From positions 1,798,001-1,862,000 of the forward strand of contig NZ_JABVZR010000002.1 in assembly GCF_017163935.1 (NCBI RefSeq): a DNA stretch of 64,000 nt, read 5' to 3'. Position numbers and translations under genes: made by a program. The DNA comes from Novosphingobium terrae. Its GTDB lineage: Bacteria > Pseudomonadota > Alphaproteobacteria > Sphingomonadales > Sphingomonadaceae. Numbering within the stretch: the stretch's first letter is position 1; each line of letters opens with the position of its first letter. Of the stretch, positions 36,019 through 42,816 are shown piece by piece. The notes under the pieces are model-generated. The model worked only from the letters and a program-made list of their open reading frames with translations. It was not told the DNA's origin and did not search any database.

Positions 36019-37125
36019 ATGGATGTGACGGCTGCGGTGGTCAGGCAGGCAGGCGGCCCCTTCGCCATCGAGACCTTGACGCTCGACGCGATCCGCCCCG
36101 ACGAGGTGCTGGTGAAGATCGTGGGCACGGGCCTGTGCCACACCGATCTGGTGGTGCGCGATCAGGTGTTGCCGACGCCTTTGCCCGCCGTGCTGGGGCA
36201 TGAGGGAGCCGGTGTGGTGGAGGCGGTGGGCGCACAGGTGTCCGCTCTGGCGCCGGGCGACCATGTGGTGCTGGGCTTTGCCGCCTGCCGCGCTTGCCCG
36301 CAATGTGATGCGGGGCTGCCTTCCTATTGCGAGCATTTCGGGGCGCTCAACTTCGACGGCTGCCGGGCGGATGGCACGCAATGTCTGCATGATGCGGCAG
36401 GCGCGGTCAGCAGCCACTTCTTCGGCCAGTCCTCCTTTGCCACCCATGCGGTGGTGGCCGCGCAGAATGTGGTCAAGGTGGACAAGGATGTGCCGCTGGC
36501 CTTGCTGGGCCCGCTGGGCTGCGGGATCATGACCGGCGCGGGGGCGGTGTTTCACGCGATTGACCTTCAGGAGGGCGAAAGCCTGCTGGTGATCGGTGGC
36601 GGCCCGGTGGGCCTTAGCGCGGTGATGGCGGCCAGGGTGCGGGGGGCGTCGCGCATCCTGCTGGCCGATCCGGTGGCATCGCGCCGGGCTGCCGCGCTCG
36701 ATCTGGGCGCCACCGATGTGATCGATGTGACGCAAGGCGATCTGGCCGGGCAGGTGAGGCAGCTATTGCCCGCTGGCGTGTCCGGCGTGCTGGACAGTTC
36801 GGGCGTGGTTCAGGCCATCGAGGGCGGCGTGGCCGCTCTGGCGCCGCGCGGGCGGCTGGCGATGGTGGGGGTGCCGCGCTCGCTCGATGCGTCGATCTCG
36901 CTCAACATCGTGCAGATGCTGTCGCGCGGGATCAGGGTCTGTGGCGTCACCGAGGGCGATGCCGATCCGCAAATCTTCCTGCCGCAGCTGATCGACCTCT
37001 ATCGCGCGGGGCGGTTTCCCTTTGACCGGCTGATCTCCACCTATCCGCTCGACCGGATCAATGAGGCGGTGGCCGATCAGCATGCCGGCCATTGCGTGAA
37101 AGTGGTGCTGACGATGTCTGAATGA
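36019..37125 (+). CDS. Zinc-dependent alcohol dehydrogenase
   Basis: A 368-residue medium-chain dehydrogenase. Catalytic zinc ligands lie in GTGLCHTDL and LGHEGAGVVE; the structural zinc site CRACPQCDAGLPSYC is complete; the cofactor fold has VIGGGPVGLSAVMAA. The pattern resembles the aryl/benzyl alcohol dehydrogenase group (XylB type). GGAGG precedes the ATG. It is divergent from the P450 gene and probably oxidises the alcohol the P450 makes, feeding the aldehyde dehydrogenase at 32951. Confidence 0.93.
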   Translation: MDVTAAVVRQAGGPFAIETLTLDAIRPDEVLVKIVGTGLCHTDLVVRDQVLPTPLPAVLGHEGAGVVEAVGAQVSALAPGDHVVLGFAACRACPQCDAGLPSYCEHFGALNFDGCRADGTQCLHDAAGAVSSHFFGQSSFATHAVVAAQNVVKVDKDVPLALLGPLGCGIMTGAGAVFHAIDLQEGESLLVIGGGPVGLSAVMAARVRGASRILLADPVASRRAAALDLGATDVIDVTQGDLAGQVRQLLPAGVSGVLDSSGVVQAIEGGVAALAPRGRLAMVGVPRSLDASISLNIVQMLSRGIRVCGVTEGDADPQIFLPQLIDLYRAGRFPFDRLISTYPLDRINEAVADQHAGHCVKVVLTMSE

Positions 37126-37143
37126 GGGTACCGATGCGCGGCG

Positions 37144-37848
37144 TCAGGGCTCTGCCCCGGCGCCGCGCAGAGTGTCAAAATGGCGGAAGAAGGCCTGCTG
37201 GCGCAGCAGGCCGAAGAAATCCAGCATCAGCGGCAGGGCGCGTTCCACCATGGTGGCGGCTTCCTCCACCTCGATCCGGCCCTGTGTGCGCTGCAGGAAG
37301 GTGGTGGCCTCCCAGCGCCCCACGAAATCGGCGGCCTCGATGTAAAAGCCCAGAATATCGGGCGCGTAATCGAGGTGCTGGTCGAAGCCCGCCTGTCGCA
37401 TCCGCCCCCAGATCCGCACCATCTGCGCGGCGGACAGCGTGAGCATATCGCCCCCCGCGGTCTCGATGATCCGGAGGATGCCGATGCTGGCCAGAATGCG
37501 CGCATCCTCCTCGGCATGGGGATATTCGTCGAGCAGCGAAGCAATGGCCACCGGCGGCCCGTCAGCCCCGGCGCGATGCGCGACAAGCTGCTCCAGCTTG
37601 TCGAAGGCGCTGGCCCCCACGGGGCCCTGAGCGGCGCCACCGGCCATCATCGCGCTGATTTGCGGCAGGGTCAGGCGGCTCTCCTGCTGCAACTGCCGGA
37701 TGGCGAGGATCGCCTGAACATGCGTTTCGCTGTAATCGGCGACATTGCGGCAGGGGCGGTCGGGCTCGGGGATGAGCTTGTGCCGCAGATAGACGCGGAT
37801 CGTCTCGCGGTTGACGCCGGTCCGTGCTTCCAGATCACGCATTTTCAT
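37144..37848 (-). CDS. MerR family transcriptional regulator
   Basis: A 234-residue regulator. The winged HTH at residues 1-70 reads MKMRDLEARTGVNRETIRVY, RHKLIPEPDR and ILAIRQLQQE. The C-terminal part (about 75-234) is mostly helical, has no metal- or cluster-binding cysteines, and matches no sensor domain I recognise, so the effector is probably organic. It converges with the alcohol dehydrogenase gene, 18 bases apart, and may control it or the neighbouring esterase operon. Confidence 0.85.
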   Translation of the reverse strand: MKMRDLEARTGVNRETIRVYLRHKLIPEPDRPCRNVADYSETHVQAILAIRQLQQESRLTLPQISAMMAGGAAQGPVGASAFDKLEQLVAHRAGADGPPVAIASLLDEYPHAEEDARILASIGILRIIETAGGDMLTLSAAQMVRIWGRMRQAGFDQHLDYAPDILGFYIEAADFVGRWEATTFLQRTQGRIEVEEAATMVERALPLMLDFFGLLRQQAFFRHFDTLRGAGAEP

Positions 37849-37930
37849 GGCGCGTGGTTAGACCATTGCTGAAGCGAAGGGGCAACCGGCCTGTTGCGGG
37901 TTTTGGGCGGCCCCGCCCGAGATCGGAAGG

Positions 37931-37965
37931 AAAAAGGGCCGAAGCGGGGGGGCATCGCTTCGGCC
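37931..37965 (-). terminator. Rho-independent terminator of the AraC operon
   Basis: On the minus strand GGCCGAAGCG and CGCTTCGGCC pair perfectly around a 9-base loop and are followed by CTTTTT. It lies about 55 bases after the stop of the 56-residue ORF. Confidence 0.85.
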
Positions 37966-38019
37966 AGGGCGCGCATCCACGGGGGGGAGGGGGTGGAGCG
38001 TGCAGCTTGTGGGCGGGCG

Positions 38020-38190
38020 TCAGGCGATCGGCGCGCTGACCGGGCGGTTGGGCAGGGCGGCGGGCGCATCGGCCTTGCGGTGATGTGGAGCCTTGTGGGG
38101 CGCGGGGCGCTCCATCGCCGGATCATCCTTGCGCAAGAGGCGCAGGAATGGCGAGGCGCGACCCAGCCAGAGACTGTCAGGGACCATCAT
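38020..38190 (-). CDS. Small hypothetical protein, 56 residues
   Basis: A short ORF with an excellent ribosome binding site (AGGAGG, then ATGATG). It begins MMVPDSLWLGRASPFLRLLR and is rich in His, Pro and Ala afterwards. It is 24 bases downstream of the esterase-like gene and upstream of a good terminator, so it is the last gene of the AraC/esterase operon. No membrane segment or family is recognised. The case rests on the start signal and position. Confidence 0.5.
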   Translation of the reverse strand: MMVPDSLWLGRASPFLRLLRKDDPAMERPAPHKAPHHRKADAPAALPNRPVSAPIA

Positions 38191-38214
38191 GCCTCCTGTG
38201 CGATGGTTGAGGGA

Positions 38215-39009
38215 TCATCCGGCGATGTCCTGCAGAAAGCTGGCCATCGCCTGCTGCGCCATCAGCGAGACCGGCGCGCCGAGCAGTGGCGGCAGCCAGG
38301 TGACATGGGCGATGGCGCCCAGACAGCGCATCGCGGCGCCGTCATTGTCGATGGCGGCAAGGCGCCGGGCGAAACCTTCGGCGCTGTCGCGAAAGCCGTC
38401 GAGTTCGGCGGTCAGCACCAAGGTCGGCGGCAGCTGGCGCAACTGCTCCTGCGCCAGATCGAGCGGCCAGCCATGGACCGCAGCGCGCTGCTCCGCCTGT
38501 TCCACCGCCGCCGCATGGGCTTGGGCGAGATAGGCATCCTGCGGCGCGAAGGGCGCGGCCGGCCCCAGCACGGGCGTGGCAAGCAGCAGCGCCGCCAGAG
38601 CCGGAGGCTGCCGCCGGGCGCATATCTCATGGATCAGCCCGATGGCCGCCACGCCGTCGGCCGCCACCGCGAGGCGATCCGGATCGGCGCCGAAGGCTGG
38701 ACCATGGCGGGCGACCCAACTCAGCGCGGAAGGATCGGGCGCAAGGTTCCAGAACACCAGCCGCCCGCTGCGCTCGGCCAGAGCCTGAAGCGCGTGATGG
38801 CGGGTCCAGGGCGCGCAGGCGGGCAGGCCGTGATAGGCCAGCGCGGGAAGGATCGCACGGTCATTGCCGGAGGGGCGGAACAGCACCATCTCCGGCGCGA
38901 TGGGCTGGCCGGGCAGGGCTGACAGGCGAGGGGGCAGCCCCTCATTCTGCTGGTCGAGAAAGGTCTGGACCATGGGATCGGGGCGCGCCGTCTGATGGGA
39001 GGCCATCAT
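38215..39009 (-). CDS. Degenerate alpha/beta hydrolase (HSL-esterase-like)
   Basis: A 264-residue protein with the layout of hormone-sensitive-lipase-type esterases but altered active-site motifs. The segment expected to be DPxRIAVAGDSAGG reads DPDRLAVAADGVAA, so the nucleophilic serine is replaced by glycine. The HGGG oxyanion motif is not present either. The later acid (TAELDGFRDSAEGFARRL) and a histidine (GAIAHVTWLP) can still be aligned. It may be a binding or regulatory protein rather than an enzyme. Its start overlaps the AraC gene stop by ATGA, so the two are coupled. Confidence 0.75.
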   Translation of the reverse strand: MMASHQTARPDPMVQTFLDQQNEGLPPRLSALPGQPIAPEMVLFRPSGNDRAILPALAYHGLPACAPWTRHHALQALAERSGRLVFWNLAPDPSALSWVARHGPAFGADPDRLAVAADGVAAIGLIHEICARRQPPALAALLLATPVLGPAAPFAPQDAYLAQAHAAAVEQAEQRAAVHGWPLDLAQEQLRQLPPTLVLTAELDGFRDSAEGFARRLAAIDNDGAAMRCLGAIAHVTWLPPLLGAPVSLMAQQAMASFLQDIAG

Positions 39010-39527
39010 GCTGCGGCCATGGCGACAATGGCGTGGCGGCGGCGCCAGACAGCGGGAGTGACGCCCTTCACGCGGCGGAAGATGCGGCTGAGGTGCGACT
39101 GATCGTGGAAACCGCAGGCGGCGGCGATGATCGCCAGCTTTTCATGGCCGCCGGTCATCATCTCGGCGGCCAGATCCACGCGGCGGTTCAGCACATAGGC
39201 GTGAGGCGTGGTGTTGAAGGTCTGGCGGAAGGCGCGGGTGAAATGGCCGGTGCTCAGCTTGATCAGCTCGGCCAGCTCGTCATTGGCGATGGTCTCTTCG
39301 AGATGCGCCTCGATATGGGCGATGATGCGCCTGGCCTGCCAGGGGGCGAGGCCGCCACCGGTGATCTTCGGTTCCTCGGCCCGGCGGCCCAGCAGAATGT
39401 CACGCGCCGCAGAGATACGGTCACGGGCGAGAGGCGCGTCGCCGCCAATGGCCGAGGCGGCCTGATCGAGCAGGCTGATGGCATGAACCAGCGAGGTGGG
39501 GGCGGCGGTTGCGGACATCATGGTCAT
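39006..39527 (-). CDS. AraC family transcriptional regulator (short)
   Basis: A 173-residue regulator, shorter than the usual 250-300. The C-terminal DNA-binding domain (about residues 65-165) has both HTHs: ANDELAELIKLSTGHFTRAFRQTF and KLAIIAAACGFHDQSHLSRIFRRVKGVTP. The N-terminal 60 residues are helical and too short for a cupin sensor domain. It is first in an operon with the esterase-like protein, which might act as its sensing partner. Phased GTGAAG repeats and an inverted repeat overlapping its ribosome site lie upstream. Confidence 0.88.
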   Translation of the reverse strand: MTMMSATAAPTSLVHAISLLDQAASAIGGDAPLARDRISAARDILLGRRAEEPKITGGGLAPWQARRIIAHIEAHLEETIANDELAELIKLSTGHFTRAFRQTFNTTPHAYVLNRRVDLAAEMMTGGHEKLAIIAAACGFHDQSHLSRIFRRVKGVTPAVWRRRHAIVAMAAA

Positions 39528-39530
39528 GTC

Positions 39531-39574
39531 GTGTCTCCGTAAAAGCGGATCGGCTCGATCAGCGTTGGAGACAC
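39531..39574. promoter_or_regulatory. Inverted repeat overlapping the AraC ribosome site
   Basis: GTGTCTCC (39531) and GGAGACAC (39567) are exact inverted copies 28 bases apart. The copy nearer the gene includes the GGAG of the ribosome binding site, so either a hairpin or bound regulator could limit expression. Confidence 0.4.
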
Positions 39575-39601
39575 TTTGGCGTGTCCGGGCGAAGGGTGTG
39601 A

Positions 39602-39627
39602 GTGAAGCGTCGTGAAGAAGCGTGAAG
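39602..39627. repeat. Three helically phased GTGAAG repeats
   Basis: GTGAAG occurs at 39602, 39612 and 39622, exactly 10 bases apart, with weaker copies continuing in the same phase (GGAAAG at 39632, GTTAAAG at 39642). Same-face direct repeats upstream of an AraC gene are a plausible regulator binding array. Confidence 0.45.
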
Positions 39628-39682
39628 GCTGGGAAAGGGGCGTTAAAGATCGACGGAATGTTTTTTTAATCAGATGGTTGTG

Positions 39683-42268
39683 TCACGCCTTCGCGCTATG
39701 CCAGATCACATCGGCCAGAGGATCGGCGGCGACGCGGAACATCTCGCTCTGCATGGCGCTGGTTTCGGCGGGAAGAGCGCCCGTGCCCTTCAAGGCCGCA
39801 TCATAGCCCAGCGCGAAACGGCCCCAATGATCGAGATCGAAACGGTTGGTCACGCTGCGCAGCCGGGCGATCCACACCTCGGCCAGCATGCTGTCGCCCG
39901 CCGCCATGGCGATGGGAATGCAACCGATGGCAAGGCCATAACAGGTGGAAAGCGCATGATCGACCAGATCGATATCCATGGCAATCTCGCGCACCAGCGC
40001 CAGCGCTTCCGCGATCTCGCCCTGCTGCCATCTGATGCGCGCCAACAGGCTGAGCGCGGCAATCTTGCCATCGACCAGCGCGTGATTGGCATGGTTGGCC
40101 CGCTCCGGCGCGGCATCGCCGGCCAGCACGGCCAGCAGACGTTCCAGAGCCTCGCCCTGGCGGCCCGAGAAATGGAGCGAAAGCGCCTCCATATGCAGCG
40201 CGGTCTGGCGGTTGCCCAGATCATCGCTGTCACCCAGACTTTGGGTGAAGCGCCGGGCCAGCGTCAGGCTGTCGGCATAATCGCCGGCAAGAATGGCATG
40301 GGCCCAGAGGCCCCAGCGGGCGCGCAGGATCAGCCCTTCCGATCCGTTGGTTTCGGCCAGTGTCAGGGCTTGCGCGAAGGCCTCGCCCATCGCCGGGACA
40401 GGCCCGGCAACATGCCACAGCGCATGGCCGTAGCCGAGGAACAGCTCGGCGCGCAGGTCCGTGGGCACATCGGCTTGCGTGATGCCCGCCAGCGCGACTT
40501 CGGTGTGGCGCAGATAATCCTTCGCCAGCGAGAGGTGAAACCACAGCACGGCGCTCTTGATCTGGATCTCGATGGCCAGAGTCAGCTTGGTCGCGTCACT
40601 GCGCGCCCAGATCAGGGCGGCGCGCACATCCTCGATCGCGCGGCTGTAGGTTGCCAGCCATGGCCGCAGCGCATTGCCTTCCCAGCCCCGCGCGCTGTCA
40701 TCGAGGTGTTTCAGCAGATATTCGGCATGAAAGCCGCGCGTGACCGTGCCTTCCGCAGCAAGGTCCAGCTGCTCGATGCCGTAGTAACGCGTCGTGTCGA
40801 GCAGGCGATAGCCGCCGACCGGATCGACCGTCTGATTGAGCAGCGATTTGGCGACCAGATCGGCCAGCGCATCGGCCAGTCGATAAGGCGGCAGTTGCAG
40901 ATCGCGCGTCACGGCAGCCGCCGCTTCAAGATCGAAGGTGGATTTGAACACGGCAAGACGGCGCAGAATGGTCTGGTCCATCGGATCGAGCAGGGCATAG
41001 CTCCAGTCGAGCGCGCCTCTCAGGGTCCGGTGGCGGGGCAGGGCGGTGCGGCGCCCGCGTGAGAGCAGGGCAAAGCGGTCTTCCAGCCCGGCCAGAATGG
41101 CATCGGGTGCCATCTGGTCGCTGCGCGCGGCGGCGAATTCGATGGCCAGCGGGATGCCGTCCAGCGTCCTGCAGATGCCGATCACGGCGGGGGCGTTCTG
41201 AGCCGTCAGGGTAAAAGCCGCGTTGGCGGCCAGAGCGCGCTGGGCAAACAGGGTGATGGCGGGGAATTGCGCCAACTGGGCCAGATCGAAGGCCTCATCC
41301 TCGGCGGGAACGCGCAGGGCGGGCAGGCGATGCACCCATTCGCCCTGAGCACGCAAAGGCTCGCGGCTGGTGGCCAGCAGCATCAGGCCGGGGGCTTCCT
41401 CGAACAGAGCCTCGGCCAGCAGGGCGGCGGCATCGACCACCTGCTCGCAATTGTCGAGGATCAGCAGCGCGGGCTGCTGCGACACATGTGCCGCGATCTG
41501 CATGGGCAGATCCTTGCCCCCCGCAGGCAGGCCCAGCACCGCCGCCACCGTGCCGGGCACCAGCTGCGGATCGCTGACCGGCGCCAGATCGACGAAATGA
41601 GCGTTCAACCCGCGCCGGGCGAAAATATGCTGAGCTGCGGCGATGGCGACGGTTGTCTTGCCGATGCCGCCTGGCCCGGTGAGGGTGATAAAGCGTTGCT
41701 CGATCACCTTGTCCGCGATGGTGGCGATGGTCTCTTCACGCCCCACGATGCTGCTGAGGCGCCCCGGCACGGCATAGCGCACGGCTTCTGGCGGGGCCGC
41801 CACAGGTGCTTTGATGCCGGGTTCCCCGATCAGCGCGACCGGCAGCAGCAGGCGATAACCCCGCCCCGCCTCGTTGACGATGATGTTGTCCTGACTGCCG
41901 CCCTGAGCCAGCGCCTTGCGCGCCGCCGAGAGATGCACGCGAATGGCGCTTTCATCGATCGCCTGATTGGGCCAGACGCGCGCCAGCAAGGCATCGCGCG
42001 GGACCAGATCGCCGCGCGCCTCCGCCAGCGCGGCCAGCAGATTGAGCGCGCGGCCCCCCAGCTTGACCGGCGCCTCGCCCAGCCAGAGCCGCAGCTGCGG
42101 CAGCATCAGGCTGAAATCGCCGATGCGGTATGTCTGACTGAGCTGATCCACGGGCGTCTCGAAGGTTTCCTGTGCCCGGGCCGTAAAGGATAATCCGGGC
42201 CTCCTGCAACTATGCGTGGGGTTAGGTTGCACCGGCTTCTTCGGGAATTTGTCCCCAGATGGAATCAC
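39683..42268 (-). CDS. Winged-helix / STAND ATPase regulator with TPR-like C-terminus
   Basis: An 861-residue protein. An OmpR/PhoB-type winged helix (about residues 47-141: YRIGDFSLMLPQLRLWL, ESAIRVHLSAARKAL, GRGYRLL) is followed by a STAND-type ATPase with Walker A GPGGIGKTT (198-206) and Walker B ALLILDNCEQ, and ATSREPL as sensor. The last 300 residues are helical TPR-like repeats. The GTG at 42268 overlaps the previous stop (GTGA); a GTG at 42151 nearer the winged helix is an alternative. Such proteins are signal-gated transcription factors; the signal is unknown. Confidence 0.85.
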   Translation of the reverse strand: MIPSGDKFPKKPVQPNPTHSCRRPGLSFTARAQETFETPVDQLSQTYRIGDFSLMLPQLRLWLGEAPVKLGGRALNLLAALAEARGDLVPRDALLARVWPNQAIDESAIRVHLSAARKALAQGGSQDNIIVNEAGRGYRLLLPVALIGEPGIKAPVAAPPEAVRYAVPGRLSSIVGREETIATIADKVIEQRFITLTGPGGIGKTTVAIAAAQHIFARRGLNAHFVDLAPVSDPQLVPGTVAAVLGLPAGGKDLPMQIAAHVSQQPALLILDNCEQVVDAAALLAEALFEEAPGLMLLATSREPLRAQGEWVHRLPALRVPAEDEAFDLAQLAQFPAITLFAQRALAANAAFTLTAQNAPAVIGICRTLDGIPLAIEFAAARSDQMAPDAILAGLEDRFALLSRGRRTALPRHRTLRGALDWSYALLDPMDQTILRRLAVFKSTFDLEAAAAVTRDLQLPPYRLADALADLVAKSLLNQTVDPVGGYRLLDTTRYYGIEQLDLAAEGTVTRGFHAEYLLKHLDDSARGWEGNALRPWLATYSRAIEDVRAALIWARSDATKLTLAIEIQIKSAVLWFHLSLAKDYLRHTEVALAGITQADVPTDLRAELFLGYGHALWHVAGPVPAMGEAFAQALTLAETNGSEGLILRARWGLWAHAILAGDYADSLTLARRFTQSLGDSDDLGNRQTALHMEALSLHFSGRQGEALERLLAVLAGDAAPERANHANHALVDGKIAALSLLARIRWQQGEIAEALALVREIAMDIDLVDHALSTCYGLAIGCIPIAMAAGDSMLAEVWIARLRSVTNRFDLDHWGRFALGYDAALKGTGALPAETSAMQSEMFRVAADPLADVIWHSAKA

Positions 42269-42816
42269 CCGAAACGGCGGAGGAAAGCTTCAGCCAGCGG
42301 CACCGGATTGAGCAGCGTTGCCGAGCGGTCCTCGATGGCCCGGGCCTCGTCGCTGTCGGTGATGCTGACGAAAAGGGTCACACCTTCAAGCGCTTCTGCG
42401 CGTTTGGCGCGCAGCGTGGCGAGAGCGCCGATCATCGCGTCGATCAGCTTGGCAAAGTAGCTGTCGAAATCCTCACCGGTGTCACCCGGCTCCATATCGC
42501 TCAACGCACTGTTGATCTCCTCGAAATGCGCATCGCCGAGAATTTCATACCGCCATTCCGCTGAGTTCCATCGCAGATAGGCCTCATAGGCGGTGGACAA
42601 TGTCCGGGATGTCGCGGCGGCGGCATGGCTTGCCGCATAGCCTTCTTCGGTGTTGGCGGAAGGGCCGACGCTCATGCCGCCGTCATCGGTCTGCAGGGAG
42701 ATGGCATAGAGTCGTTCGCCCTGCAGGCTCGACAGCAATTCATCGACCGCAGCGATAGTCGCCGTGGCCAGTTCGTGCGCTTTCGCGTTCCAGTCCATTG
42801 CTTTTCCTTTGCTCAT
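42265..42816 (-). CDS. DUF4303 protein, probable immunity to the Rhs toxin
   Basis: A 183-residue cytoplasmic protein. The DUF4303 hallmarks are visible: LYAISLQTDDGGMSV, NTEEGYA and WNSAEWRYEILGD. It has no signal peptide or membrane segment and is acidic. The gene overlaps the 3' end of the Rhs toxin gene by ATGA, the usual place for a cognate immunity gene, and DUF4303 proteins are often found beside polymorphic toxins. Neutralisation of the AHH nuclease tip is therefore inferred from position and family, not shown by sequence. Confidence 0.8.
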   Translation of the reverse strand: MSKGKAMDWNAKAHELATATIAAVDELLSSLQGERLYAISLQTDDGGMSVGPSANTEEGYAASHAAAATSRTLSTAYEAYLRWNSAEWRYEILGDAHFEEINSALSDMEPGDTGEDFDSYFAKLIDAMIGALATLRAKRAEALEGVTLFVSITDSDEARAIEDRSATLLNPVPLAEAFLRRFG

